Below, piece by piece: positions 35,081 through 48,589 of a stretch of DNA of 64,000 nucleotides (its first letter is position 1; each line of letters starts with the position of its first letter). The notes below the pieces were generated by a model. The model did not search any database and was not told the origin of the DNA. It saw only the letters and a list, made by a program, of their open reading frames with translations. Source of the stretch: Gracilariopsis chorda (taxonomy: Eukaryota > Rhodophyta > Florideophyceae > Gracilariales > Gracilariaceae); contig NBIV01000267.1 of the NCBI GenBank assembly GCA_003194525.1, forward strand, positions 1 through 64,000. The letters are read 5' to 3'. A program made the position numbers and the translations under genes.

Positions 35081-37200
35081 ACATGCCACTGGTATTCTCA
35101 GTGGAAATATATTATATAATTATGGTAGGGAACCGATATCCACAGAGGATATGTACATGATATATACATGTTAGTGGATAGATGGAGGAAAGATATACAT
35201 ACAATGCGGACTTGATACTGTGGCTACACAACATGGTATATCATTGATGATGAATCAAGGTGATTACGAATGCCTCTGATATAGAACCGATATATTCTGA
35301 AATTTTCGATATTAGAAACTGTTGAAATCCGCTTTAGAAATATCTCAATTGTACATCGACATCTCGTCTGAGAGTCTCAGAAATATAGTGCCTGATTCAT
35401 GAATATAACGATAAGGTATGTGATTTACATCTAATGGTTTTCTGTTCTGCGGTAAACGTATCAGGTTCATATCAACCCTATATCTCAGATATCCACTTGG
35501 TCTCTGTCTGCCATTTTGATAGCCAGTGAAAATGCAAGATATATTAGTGATAAAGAAATGATACACCCAGAGGATACATATATGCTACGAACGTATAGAG
35601 GTTTGATATTGTGTGCATATGGGATTGGGAGAGTTTGCCCAGTAAAAATCTAGGATGTAATCCTGATATAGAAGTGATAGCTCCAGTGGACATATGTATG
35701 CTGAGAGTGGTATAGAGATTTGATATTGAAAGGATATAATAGGAGAAAACCTTAGGGACACTTGGATAAGCAATAGATGTTCATGTGGTATATTTCGGAT
35801 ACGGAATCAAGGTGATTACATAAGCTTCGGCTATATTTGCAATATATTTTTAAATTCGCACTAAGGAAAACTATTGAGACCTGCTTCAGGAGTATATCGA
35901 CACCTTGTTTGAAAGTCGCATAAATAGAGTGTATAATTGAAGACTACACCAAAAGGATTGATCTACATGTAAAGCTTATCTCCCAGTAGAAATATGACAT
36001 ATATACCTTTGATGTGAACCTGATAAGTTTATCGCAGAACTGATAATCTTGAGATGTACATCAGACATCGTTCCGATATACTCTTGAACCATGTACCATA
36101 TTTCTGCGACTCCCACACAACATGGTGATGTACATTTGATATATTTCTGAGATCGTTTTCAGTAGTTTCTGATACCGGAAATCCCAGAATATATCTGAAT
36201 TATCACAGAAGTTTACGTAGGCATCTTGACCCAGTATCACTGATATGGCCTATATACATGGAGCGCATATCCAATAATAACCAAACCTTCCCACTACCAT
36301 ACCTTTATGATATCAAATATATATACTCATCTTAGCATACATACGTCCTCTGGAGATTACATTTCTTTGTCAGTACCATATCTTGGATTTCCGCTGGGCC
36401 TGTTCTGCGGTAATCTTATCAGATTTTCGTCAAATTTATATCTTCAAGTTTTACTGGGCTGGGGGACTATGGATTTGTACTAGTTGTGTATATAGTATAT
36501 CACTTATAAACTGTGGAAATCTGAGGTATAAGTTTGATATGAACCTGATAAGTTTGCAGCAGATCAGATGAGTTATAGATGTAAATCAAATATCTTGTCG
36601 GTATATTTTTGAATCAGACAGGTTATTTCTACAACTCTCACGCAAGATATCGATAAATGTTTGATATACTTCTGAAGCCACTTTCACCAGTTTCTGACAC
36701 TGGAAATTTCGTAATATATCGGAAGTATATCAAAAGAGTACGTAATCACATTGATCGACTTCAATGATATACCATATACACTTCTAGTGCATATCGAAAA
36801 ATACCCAATGTTCCCTATTAACCTATCTTTCCCATTTATTACTCCAAACGCCTCATAGCATACATACACCTTCTAGAGGTATCATTTCCATATCAGTACC
36901 ATGTTCTGTATTCCCACTGAGTATAGAGGATCGAGGTGATTACGTACGTTTCTGACATGGTTTCGATATATTCTGAACTATCCGGTATCAAAAATTGTTA
37001 GAACCAGTTTCAGAAATATATTTAATATATATTAACATGTTGAGTGAGAGTTGCAGACATATAGTATAAGAGTGAAGAATATATTGAAAAGAGATCTGAT
37101 CTACATTCAATGCTTAAGTGCTTTGCGGTAACGTGATAAGCTTCATTTCAAACTCATATATCAGATTTACGCTGGAATCTCTTTGCCATTTCGATAGATT
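35081..37200. repeat. Array of diverged ~0.55-kb repeats in alternating orientation
   Basis: A box AATCAAGGTGATTAC occurs directly at 35,253, 35,805 and (as GATCGAGGTGATTAC) 36,929, and inverted at 36,742 and, degraded, near 36,215. A second box, CCTCTGG-AGATATCATTT, occurs directly at 36,345 and 36,869 and inverted at about 35,135, 35,556 and 35,671. The roughly 280 bases after the first box also align between copies. Units are therefore about 550 bp, AT-rich, and arranged in both orientations. There is no coding capacity. Candidates are an old satellite or stacked non-autonomous elements. Confidence 0.75.
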
Positions 37201-37399
37201 GTTGGCGTATGCCGACTGACACATGACAATTTTCTTGGTATTACGTAGAACGTTCCAGCTTTTTGAAGTCTATACGTGTCCTTTGTGTTGCGCAGTAGGG
37301 AAAAAAAGCTTCAGTTTTCTTCTCTTTTGACATTTTCTGTCGGACGACACTGAGAAAGTCTTCCACGCATAGATCAGTAGCCATAGGGGTTTCTGGGCT

Positions 37400-40100
37400 G
37401 CAAAGTAGACAGAATTCTGAAATTGTTTGTCAGTAGTACATAAAATTGTGGAGGATACAGGCTACAAAAGTTAAAAATCAATTTTCCCTGCTTCTCTACT
37501 TCCCCGTATGTCTCTTTGATCGATTTCCAGAAGTGATTGGCGTTTCCTGGATGCATTCCATAAAATTACTGGGGTAGTTCTTAGAAGATGAGACCTTTCA
37601 TAGTTATGATCTGGAGGGAGGCTTTAGTGCAGACTCGTACAATGATCAGGAGTTTGTGGCGATCAGAAAGGGTTGTGTTCCAAGTTGATACTAGTTGAAG
37701 AAGGATTCGAGTGCAGGTGTTGGACAATTTAGAGACGTTGCCCATATTGAGTCTCGAAAGAGAGATTAATGCGATCCCATAATAAGACTTATACCGTGGC
37801 AAATAGAGTTGGCAGTAGAGGATGAGTTTCTCTTAGTTGACAAAATGGATCTTAGAGGCTACGTCTCGATGTATGCAGGAACGTCATTCCTGGGAACAGG
37901 TTGTACGATGTTGTATAACATAAATTTGAGTTCTTCTTCTTTGTTTGCATTATGTTTTTTGCGCTTGGAGTCAGTAAAGACGTTTACGTTTTTGACGAAT
38001 TCCTGTGTCCTGAAGTTCATAGAGCTGACTTACATTGTGGGATATGCCGGAATCTCTTCCGAAAAAACTTCTTCAAAGCCAAGAAGTAGTGTGTCGGGGT
38101 CAATAGCTCCGTTAAATGCATTGGCGTTGACATGTGGTCATCAACGGAGGTGATATTCGAGATTGTATCTGGGACCTGCCTAGACACGACGAATATCCCT
38201 CGGAAACAAGTATGCGTGGTTGTACACATTTTATTAAGCTCGTTCAATGCAGTGATTTTTGTGCTTTGGTTGTCGCTTTCACCGATTTGGTTTGGAATCA
38301 ACCGTTGTCCGTAGTAAGACCAGATGCAGGGGTTTAGGGTTGTATAGAGTCACTGTTCGTTGAAACGGCGTTCGATGCCGGAAATATCTCATGATCTCCA
38401 TCCAGCTCTTTTGCAATGGAACCATACCCGTTGGGCCATGTCAAAAGAGAGACGGTGGCAGATATGTCGGGATAATGAGTAGATAGACTGGCCGAAAATG
38501 TTGTCCGTTCTCAGTTTTTTCATGTCTGTCCTTATGATCTCCTTAAGTGAGATGCGTTCCTGTAAAGATGGTGTGGTCTGTAGTTCTCCCAGCGTTGCGA
38601 TATAAAACTCAATGGGGTGGGGTTTGGGAGCTCCCCGTTGGAGAGTGGGTAGAAGTACCCGGACAGGTCAACTTTGCCTAGGAGGGCCTCGAGACAGGGC
38701 GCAGGAGTATATCCAGGGGCACAGAACAGGGAGTCCAGAGCTTTCTGTACGTAATCGTATGACCTCTTATTCCGTATAATACACCACAGAGCTTCTCTAC
38801 AAAGAGAACAGAGCTGGGAGTCTATGGCTCAGAGGGCGCTTGCCTTCTATTCGCATTATTGGTTGCTTCCTTTATCAATGATGGTGTATGCTGGAGCGTC
38901 GTATAGTACTAGCCATTTATAGTTTTAGGCGTTGAAAGCTGCTCGTTCAAACGGGTTTCCTGTAGCAAAGAGTCCTAAAGGATTTGTATTTCCTAATATA
39001 ACAAAGAATGTGTAGCTTATGCATGCCGAAGTGTGTTATTTTACATCTAGCAAAACCGCATTGTTGGATAGGACACGGGAAGGTATCGCTGGTCAAAGAG
39101 CAAGCGAACTTTATGCAATCTGAGCGAAGGTTCGGTATCGCACTGGTAGGTAGGTGAGTCGTGTCTTCAGAAAGTCTAGGATTCATTCGCCCTCACACTG
39201 GTGACGGACGAGATCTATCATTATGATCTAGAAGCGTATTTAAGCGTTTGTTGTACGTGCTCGATGTTCTCGGTTTTCACTCTTGAGTGCCAGTAATCCA
39301 ATAAGTATAGTTCGTTGTGGTGGTTGTGTGGAACGTTATCATGCTGACGAACGGCTGCTTTTGGGTGACGTCAAGCTTCAAGATCTTGAAATCCGTCAAG
39401 GAGAATTTAAAAGCTTAAGATATTATATGAGTGCAGTGGACGTTGAGGTCGGCTTCATTACTAACTGGGGACACTTCAAGCAATACGTAGAACTTTATGG
39501 CTAACTGATGAATAAAGCCACAAATTTTGATCCTAAGGTGGCAGTCTGCAGGCATATATCGAACAGATGGGGAGTGGCGTTTGAAGTCGGACCAGAAAGG
39601 GGATGGGAAGCAGGGGTAGAACGAAGACGAACTGACAAAGGTGAAAATACTTTCGTGAGATATCGGGCACCTGAGTTACTGACAAAAGCGCTGAAGTCGC
39701 GTGTACGGCGCTTTTGGCGAAACGAGAATGGCGTATGCCCTGGGAAGTTTCCAATCGTTTGGTTAAAGTCTAGGTTACATTTTCCAAACATGTTTACTGC
39801 AAATGCTTTTTGGTGCACTGGTGTCGACTAAGATATGGTGCTGTGTATTGGCAATTATAGTGGAACCGAAGTTCTCGATATGATTTATAGAACTGCTCTG
39901 TTGATTCCTTGATGAATAAAGGGGGGCTAAACTCATTAGTGTCCTGTTTGTAGTTGTCTTTGGTCCCAAAATAAGTACCTGGGTGCGCGCTCGATTGGTT
40001 TTCACACATTTAAGTGTTTCCGTGCGTAAAACATCACGTTTGCTATCATACCTACAATTAGCCATGTATTATCAGAGTGCCACATGTACATCCACATTCA
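37400..40100 (-). mobile_element. Ty1/copia-like retroelement fragment (fossil)
   Basis: On the minus strand an aspartic-protease-like stretch (HHILVDTSAPKSICS) lies at about 39,800-39,860. It is followed by the hydrophobic end PIPFLVRLQTP near 39,600 and, further left at about 38,020-38,300, by a weaker integrase-like piece (SRQVPDTI). The order suits a copia-type polyprotein. It carries many breaks and no LTRs were recognised, so it is old. The left limit is arbitrary. Confidence 0.5.
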
Positions 40101-42245
40101 TGCTTGATTTCCGAATGATCCAAAAAGAATTAAGGAAGTTGACAAGCAAGCAAGTTTCTTAATTTTTCTGGCATCATTTGTATATCAATCGTGAATGTAA
40201 ACGTACATGTGATAATCTGAGGATAGATGGTTAGTAATATGTAGGATAGCACGCCTGATGTCCTACGCGCAGATTCACCCAGACATTTCCAGCCCCATTC
40301 AACGCCCATCTGCGTACTTCTCTGGGGGGTTACATGGCTGTTGTGCAGGGTTTCGAGAAGATCGGCTATCCTTTCATGCGTATTCTCTGCCGACTCTGGT
40401 TCATTTTCGAAAACATAACTGGAAACAGCCTCTGGGTCTTCTATTAGGTCAACATCTCTGTCTACTGTCTAGATGAGTAATGTGGCTCCTGTGCATAGGT
40501 CTCGGAGATGTTCAAGAAGTTTGTAATAGAGTGCCTTCTGCTTGCAGGTGCAATGATTCTGGACAGAATAATGGCAACGAAAAGAGATAGTGGGACATGG
40601 TTTCCGTGATGGGTGACCATGGATTCGTGTTAAAACACGTGATAAAGTACAGTGACGATGGCCAGTGCGGAATCTCCAAGGACACTTTTGTCTTATCGTG
40701 GAGAAGAAAAGGTTATGAAGAAAAAGTAGAGTATTTTGTCTACCTGTGATGCGGTCGTGACGCTGTACGTGGGATTCTTCTTTGGGCTGATATCAAGTCT
40801 GACTTTGCTGTCTTGATGAGAAGCAGCGCGTCTTAGTAGATCCGAGAACATTTCAAGGTTTATGTTTGTGGCTGCTTCCTCATAAATTCTTTTGCACAAA
40901 TTGGAGCACTAAGAAATATCTTTCAGACTGTTAACGGAGGTCGTAGGCTTCATCATGTACATATGCAGGTCCTTGAAATGATGGATTTTTATTGCCGTTG
41001 CACGCTTTCAAAGCCCAATTTATTGTTGCGTTGCTACTTGTATATTTGAAGAGAGATATTTGGTTCTACCTGCAAGTCTTTCTCTGTGGAATGCCTCGAT
41101 CATAAACCGGATGCTGATAGAGATCTTTCAAGAACGATTTCAACGTGTGATGGAAATGATAGATAAAGCCGTGCTTCTTGCATTCTCAACAAGCAACGAG
41201 AACAGAACAGTAACAACATGTTTCTGTGGCATTGGGGACTCATCCATCTGGTCCAAGACGGGTTGCATGCTCTGCAGTACTGGCGTATTTTATCACAGTT
41301 TATTTGGTCAATAGTGGGAGAGATAGATGTCATGATACGAATGCTTTTGTTCAGATCTATGTTATTCACATCATTTCTGCCAGCGAAGCAGTTCTGAGAT
41401 GAATACCTACCAGACTCGGAAGATTCTCCATTGCCTGTTGAAAAACGATATCGATAAATTCATACCCTTCTTAGTTGTGCGTGATTGCTCTGGAAACAGT
41501 TCCATTTACCCGGGGTCTTATGCATCCAGAAAAGTGACTAGGATGCAAAAAAGTATTTGTTAGAAAAAAGTAAAAGGGTGTCTCTTTGCAACGCACAACG
41601 AAGTCAAATTGGCATTGAACCTGAGTGATCCAGTGTAGTGTGATTCGATTTCGTAGTTGGAGGATATTGTTTAAGAGCCATGAGTGTTTTCATGTCTAAT
41701 CTTGAGAGCGTTGCAGAAAATGGCAGATTGAAGGTACTCTGTTCTTGATGGTCCTCCAAAACGGAAGGTTGATCGTGTGTCTCTCCTGAAATTACGATTT
41801 CCTTTAACTATAACGTAATTTGAGCACATACAGTACAACAAATGTAAAATGTCAGTTTCGGATTGGGTCTATGAGTAATGAAAAATAAAACAATTACCAG
41901 CACGGTAGATGTCCACTCTTCCATGTCCTTAAAAGAACTGGATGATGGAAAGCTGTTGGGATTTTTTGGTTATAAGGGGGCGGCAGCGATTGCTTGTCAT
42001 TATATGACCTTCCAGCGCCGTCTCCAATAAGAATATCTGTGACATACATAACTTTTTAAGGCAAGGCTCGGACGTTTCATCGAACAGGTCTCAACTTGGA
42101 AAGCCTCGGACGCTTCCCTTGTCACCAACACCTCTTGAAGACCATTAGGTTCGGGTGACCCAACTTTTCAAGAATACAAGATTCACACCGCTGAACTGGT
42201 CTTCAACGTTAAGGAGAGTGCGGTTTCCTCGAAAACAGCATTACA
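40101..42245. other. No gene supported
   Basis: AT-rich DNA with short frames only. The right side of the preceding copia fossil (its gag) could extend in here, but no gag motif was clear. Confidence 0.35.
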
Positions 42246-42494
42246 GTGACGCGGAAGTGCGGTTTTGGTTCCAACGGTGGCTGCAAAACTTTGGAATATA
42301 ACTGTGTTCGCAAACGCTCAAACTGTGACTACTACGCCCGTGATGTAGATGGATGGGCGGACATGAACTGCACTTGCGATGTTACTAGAAAAGCAGGAAA
42401 GGTAAAGAACGTTATTGGACAGAACGATAGACCTCTCACCTTCGTTTCGCCCACCTACTGCGCACTGCTAGTACAGGTAATAGAGCAGGACTAG
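42246..42494 (+). CDS. Small cysteine-rich ORF, uncertain
   Basis: An 82-codon frame encodes eight cysteines, most in the first 60 residues (CGFGSNGGC, YNCVRKRSNC, MNCTCDV). The pattern resembles small disulphide-rich extracellular domains, but there is no signal peptide and the ATG choice is uncertain. It stands alone in otherwise non-coding DNA, so it may be chance or an exon of a lost gene. Confidence 0.2.
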   Translation: MTRKCGFGSNGGCKTLEYNCVRKRSNCDYYARDVDGWADMNCTCDVTRKAGKVKNVIGQNDRPLTFVSPTYCALLVQVIEQD

Positions 42495-44350
42495 ACACCT
42501 AAAATTTCTACCACTGCAGTTAAAAGCGTTTTCAAGAAACAGTAGAGCTCTGCAGAACGCATCGGAATACTTCCGTTTCATTGGAAGAATATGGAGCGTA
42601 ATTCTCGTGAAGAGCTAATATACTATTGCAAGACAATCGAATTGTTGTTTTAGACTTCAAATTACACAAAAGTCATCATACGTGATCCTGTGATGTTGCT
42701 CTCTTTTGAACATACAAGACAATCTTCCAAAATGAGCTCATAAAAAACTCTGTTGGTACAAAACAACAAAACACCTGATGTCTACAAGCTTTCAACCAAA
42801 ACTCACATTCAAGCACAAGATTTTAGATGAAGTGTAGGGCAGTCGCAAAAATGGCGTTAATGCTGCAGTGATAAAACCGGTAGACTTTATCACAGTGAAA
42901 GAAGATTTGTCGTGCGCTCTTGCCATTGAGACCTATCATGAGCTCGTGCACGCATAGCTCTCCGCATTAAATCTATTTCTAGTTGAGAGAATGGTTTTAG
43001 TGATTGAAAACCCATACAATATCACTCTACATTTGACGAAAATTCAAAAGATTATTCAATACTTTATGCGAGCATAATAAGCTTGCAAAAAAGAGCCAGA
43101 CGCACAAAGATGCTACTACTGACTGCATATGGATGGAAAAGCATTCAATCCAACGATACTTTTCTTATAATTACCACTCGATGATTAAACCTGAGATAGA
43201 TCAGCAACGTTTTCAAAGTTTCCTTTGCAATTGCAAAAAGCTCAAGAATAGTGTAACAGAAAATCACGGAAATTTTGATATGGCAGCAAGGCTATCAGTA
43301 CGTTTTAGGTTCATAGGCATATAATAAAGCTATTAGATTTGAAAATTACGCCCCTTTAAAGCATGGGAAATATACTCCATACTCTGTACATAATTCAATG
43401 CGCTGAAAATATAAAAATATCTCAAAAGTTGGGTGAAACAAAACGGTTTGACATAAAACGTAAAACATGTTAAAAACTGTGAGCGTCATGATGCACGATT
43501 TCATGACACCGGACGACAACAGTCCTCTTTGTACCGTTGTTTGCAGCAGAGTAGTTCGAAAATAAATTCGTACATCGAGAGTACCAGCACTGGCGTGCAA
43601 TGCCAATGAACAAAGATGACAACGGAAAGGAAGAAACCTTTAAGTCCTGTGAAGCTTAGTAGTTCGGATGCGCTGCTACGAAAATATGGCCATTCAGAAT
43701 AACCACAAACCAAAGCAGAAATGACAACTGTAGGCAGACAAAGCACTGGGAACAACGACTGTGCAACCGAACTTCAAGTCTAACACAGCACCGGCTAAAC
43801 TGATAACGTGCCCGACGAAAGCACAAGGTCTGGCACACGTTATATCGTGGTGGTGAGTACGTCAGCTGACCTCGTAACTGGATCGAGGCAGCATAATCTT
43901 TCACGATGTGCAGTAGACCGAGCTGCAAGTGTATGGACGGAGAGTAGGATAGAGTAGTTTCGAAGGCCAGGAGGAGCAGACAGCTCTGAGAGAAGGTGGG
44001 GTTGCCAAGTGGAGAAGAAGTGGTCTGGCCAGAATTGGCTTGAAAGCCACCGACCACCGGCTCTTATAGACAATTGGGCTAGATGCATACCCTCGAACCC
44101 TGCATACTAGGTCTAAGGAACAACTCATGGCAACCTGTTATGAGATACATCCTTCCCATTTGAAACCAGCTTGGAAAAGGTACTGTCTATCATAGGGTAT
44201 CTATATATTTCCATTCGACGTCACTGATCTGCTTCAGTACTTCGGTTCCAACCATACCACGATGACGCAGCCAATTGCAACCTTCATCATTCGCGATACG
44301 TCCGACGACTCCATACATCACATCATTACATTACATACTATTCTTTTATC
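42495..44350. other. No gene seen
   Basis: AT-rich sequence with no supported coding frame, repeat or RNA gene. Confidence 0.4.
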
Positions 44351-44677
44351 GAGATAGAGGCGGAGATACACAAGGAAACACATACTCTGGCGCTAGAGAC
44401 TAATGCAAAGAACACTACTGATGAATTTCATTCCCGCATCAAGGGGTTTGGTTAATCAAAGAATTTGTTATTGGAATTGGAGAAGATATTGCGTCGTATA
44501 CCTGAGAAGGAACCGGCGATAGAGGTCAAGCAAACTGAGGTTAATGATATAATTGCTCGAGCGCTCACTCTGTTTGTGCACAGGCTATTGAGTGGTATGG
44601 TATTCGCTTCAAACTGTTATAGTTTGAACAAAGTTGTTCCAATTCATTCCCTTCTGTCTGTCATTGATACTCGCTGA
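44351..44677 (+). pseudogene. Possible coiled-coil protein fragment
   Basis: One frame reads EIEAEIHKETHTLALETN, meets a TAA at about 44,454, then continues open with LLLELEKILRRIPEKEPAIE and a C-terminal hydrophobic stretch to a TGA at 44,677. Heptad-like Leu/Glu/Lys spacing suggests a helical coiled coil. No family is recognised. Confidence 0.2.
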
Positions 44678-45422
44678 GACAAATAAACATTTCCTTCTTG
44701 TCTTGCGCAAGACTAGCCTTCTATGCAGCGCTGCGGGTTTTAGTTAAAGCGAAAGATATAGTCGTGGGCCCTCATGGCAGAGTCGAGATAGACGCGGAGG
44801 ACGTAAGTGAGGTCGGCAAACATTCAATAGCCATTGAGGGTGAGCCAGCAGCCAGCAATGACGCGGAGCGAGAATACACTGCTGCAAAGGCATTGCGTTG
44901 CCATCGGTGCAACCTTAGTGGTTCTTGTTTGGTGTGCATAGCTGCGGCAGCAGTGTGCAAGCTGCGCCGCGGCACACGTAGTAATGAAAGTGGCGAGAAA
45001 CCAGACGCCACTTTGCAAGCATGTATGAACTGAAAACAGCACCACAACCATCAGGCCGCATCCAGTGGGCAGGGCAATTGGGATGGCGGTCAAAGCAACG
45101 CTTTCACAAGGGATAAGGGGCGACACCTTGCCACGACTACGAAGACGAGTGAACCTCCACGTGGCTCCAGTTGAGCAGAGGGAAACGTTGCTTCTCTCTG
45201 CGGTTGTAATCTGCGGTGGCATGTGAACAGATGCGGACGGGCGGCGCGGTTGTGGCAATTTTGGTCGGGGTGCAGCGGCTGCATCGGCGCGCGCACTAGT
45301 GGAAGCGACAAGAGGGCGGGTCTTAAAATGAGATCGTATCTCATACGGACTCCTTTGGGCCCTCTGCAATTAGGGCAAAAAAGGGGGGAGAACTGTCTGT
45401 CGCAAATATACAGAAAAGACAA
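44678..45422. other. GC-rising stretch, no supported gene
   Basis: Open frames on both strands near 44,700-45,425 overlap each other and show no domain. The base composition rises in GC toward the Helitron cluster. Confidence 0.3.
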
Positions 45423-45934
45423 CAAGTAGAAGTGGCCTTTGGCCGCAGGCGTCGCTGCCTGCCACTGAATAGGTGTAAAACTGAGGGATCTGCAGGCCGC
45501 TTTTGCTCGTTAACGCTCGCAAACGACTGCAGATTAATGAGGGCCGCGGTGCGGAGAATAATTTTGAGAATAAGAAGCTATAGAGGGCTCTTTTTTTAAA
45601 AAATCCAGTGCAATGCTGAGTGGCACTAAAGTCCAGCTGAATGCTTAGGTGACGTGGCAAAACCTACCTCTTGTTGACTGGCTGGCACTTCAGTCATTGT
45701 TGGAGTGCCAACCACGCAGCAAGCAAGCAATCAACATGGAGCAGCAGCCAATGCACTGTACGCTTTGCTGCTGCTGCTGCTGAATTTTTTAAGTGGAAGG
45801 GAAGCGTTGTGCCATATGGGCGTATTGCATGTGTGTACGGGGGCGTGCAAAGCGATTTTGTGGCGCAATGCCTCCCATCAGTCAACAATACCACCCTCAT
45901 ACGAATGTAAATGCTTAAGAGTGTGGTGTTAGGA
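45423..45934 (-). mobile_element. Helitron deletion derivative (copy D), minus strand
   Basis: On the minus strand this 512-bp unit begins TCCTAACACC at 45,934 and ends CTTG at 45,423, flanked by A on its 5' side and T on its 3' side, as Helitron insertion between A and T requires. Its 5' half matches the 5' ends of copies A and B, including the CTCTTAAGC box, the GGGAGGCATTGCGCC box and a CTG-triplet tract. Its 3' tail has two hairpins (GCAGGC/GCCTGC and GGCCAAAGGCC) like the tails of the other copies. No coding part remains, so it depends on a full-length copy for movement. Confidence 0.75.
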
Positions 45935-46240
45935 TTATATCTCAACATATCCCTTCTTTGATGATTTGATGAAAAATGAGGGGGGTGTTGTTGATTGACG
46001 GGAGGCGTTGCGCTAAAACATCCCCTTGGACCCTCCTTCCCTTGAGTGCATGCAATTTCCACTTTGGTGCAACGCCTTACCATCAATTAGAAAATTCAGC
46101 AACCACAGCCGCAGCAACAGCAAAGCTCGAAGCTTATTGGCTGCTGCATGTTGACTGCTGCTGCTGCTCACTGGCTGGCACTACAGTAAATGACTGCAGT
46201 GCCAGCCACTCGGTAGTAGTTGGCCTGCGCGACACGTGGA

Positions 46241-46308
46241 TATGCTCTGTCCATTGTGCTGCGCCAGTGCAGCACATTGGACAGAGCATATATACTGCAC
46301 TGGCGCAG
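46241..46308. repeat. Overlapping long hairpins in the Helitron 5' region
   Basis: Arms at 46,241-46,262 and 46,269-46,290 pair at 21 of 22 positions around a 6-base loop. Arms at 46,259-46,272 and 46,295-46,308 pair perfectly over 14 bases. The two hairpins share bases and exclude each other. Copy B keeps the second pair (GCGCCAGTGCAG at 53,394 and its complement at 53,453). Confidence 0.8.
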
Positions 46309-48589
46309 TACAAAAGTCATCTCGCGTGTTGAACCTTACCACTATTTTCACATCCCACTTCAGGCTTGGCCAATAGCGCAGTGCTATAAGCTTTGGCTAG
46401 TTTGGGCACTGTTTCCGGCCTGGAACCTAGGCAAGGCTGACCTCGTGTGCAGGTCGCCACAAGAGTAACCCACTGAGTATTAAGAATCTGGGAAAGGCCA
46501 GGTGCTCCTATGTGGTATACTGGTCGTTTTACGGCGATAGAGGACGTCTGAGAGTTTCCTAGACCTAATACTAGCTTGCGGTGCAGCGTCTGGGGTGGCT
46601 GCCATGTCGTACCTCTTAGGACCGGAAAGCATACTTCGATGTGTGAGTAAAGGCAGACCAATCCTTACAACAGGACACGGGTTTAACCTCAAACGGCTTG
46701 AAAACCGGCTGGGCACACTCCGTCCGTCATAATCCAACAGGATTGTGTCGAGAGTCCCTGTGCTGCGCACGACTGCATCGGGTATATATACGTCTTGCAG
46801 CAGTTTTTTAATTACTCGTGCAACTAGGCTCGGTGGGTGCCAAGCAACGAACTGCAACCAGTTTTTCAATTTAAACCTTCTATTATATTAGAGATTATTC
46901 TGGAAAGCTTCCAAAGTTTCTAAAGGTTTTAAAAAAAAGAATTGTTTGTTTCTTTTTTTGTAGATTAAAAAGACGCGAGGAGGTGCACGTAAGAGCTCTG
47001 GTGGAGCTCAACCATCCTCTGATGGTTTCAGAGTGAACTCGGGAGTTGCCAGAGACAGTTCTGGAGGGTCCAGGTTGAATGCAGGCGGTGTAAGGTAAAA
47101 CGCTGGTGGTCGTCGCATCGGCAGTGGTGGATCACGGGCAGGAGCTGGAAAAACCGACGAGTACAAACTTCTCTGGCTCCAGATAAGGTCGGGGTAGATG
47201 AGAGCGGCGCCCACGTTCAGGGGCCCATTGTTCCAGTGGTAGCAGAAGACGACATCAATCCTGCACCTACGTCGGTTGGAGCGGCAGATAGCACAAGCGC
47301 CGCTGGAGCCAGTAGGTCCGTTGCCACAGGTCTACCTACTTCGAGCTCAATACCTGCATTTCCGGAGTTTGTTAGAGGCCTTCCGAGTCACATTTCTCCC
47401 CCTCCGATGCCTCCCCCCTCTCCCCCCGATGCCTGTAGAACAGATGCCTGTTGCGATGGAAGTGGAAGAGGATGAGATCACTCCTGCTCCCTCACACCAG
47501 CTTCAGTAGCAGCCACAGCAACAGCTTGATACGACGGTCATGCAGTCTGCTGGGCGTCCTGATCGAGGAGTCTATCGCGTGTAATATGCCTGGGATCCCG
47601 TGACAGCTCAGGCAGGAATGATCCGGCCATCCGTGCAAAGGTGCCAGAGATTGAGAGGCTTCCCAATGCAGGTCAAAGTCGATGCGGAAGGTGCGGCGAA
47701 CACTCATACACGCCCTCCTCCTGCCCGTACCCGGACTGGACATTGCCAATTCATAGCTGAAAGAATTGCAGTTGTGTTTTGCTTGGCAAAGGCACCACCG
47801 AAGTGTGCTATGGGCATGAGAACAATATCGGGATGGGGCGTCGCGTGCCGCAGAAGGCATAGCACCGAGTTGGTTCACAGTCTTTATAACCTGAGAGCCT
47901 CTCACAGCCATTTACTAAACTTGAACACGCTCTTCACGACGAAGCAAGCGTTCATGGACATTTTGTATGTGACGGGAGGCGGTCCCTCCTTTGTCAGACT
48001 TGAGTGCAATGCAGCTCTCGCTCTCCCCACGCAGAACCAGAACAACACGCGCTACAGCTTTCTGTGGGGTACCAGTCCGCCTTCGTTGGCCCCATCGCCC
48101 TAAGCGCTTGCTAATCTGCCTGTGTTAATACAAGACATCAACGTAAGAGACATCCTGCCCAAGTTCTACAATTTGATCCAGCCCAAGCCGGACGTGGTGC
48201 ACGAGCGGTACCGATCCATGATTAACACGCACCAACAACAACAAAATGCAGAGACCGCCATCGATATCAGCGTGCAAGCAGCGGAAAATGGAGTAGTCGT
48301 ACTTGGATACGAAGGAACCCGAAGTGCCACAGTCAGTGATCCTCATGCAAGTGCAGTTCCAATCCCTGAAGAGGTTCCTGGTGGGGGGCGAACCATGATG
48401 AGAATGTGCGTCGTGGATCCGACTGGCCCGTACAGAGTGGAGTCTCAAGTACCGCGCTTGGTAGAAGCAACTGTAACAAAACAGCACGCTGCAGTGAATA
48501 CTACTGCTGCTGCCGAACCCTTGGTGACTGCGAATACCGCACATTATGCGCAAGTGCGGTACCGCCTTCTAAAACCGGCACCGAAACTT

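Noticed and set aside
45680-46200. A fold-back element with ~240-base arms
   Set aside because: The inverted similarity is better explained as the 5' ends of two Helitrons (D and A) lying head to head, since each has its own TC start and D also has a CTTG end.
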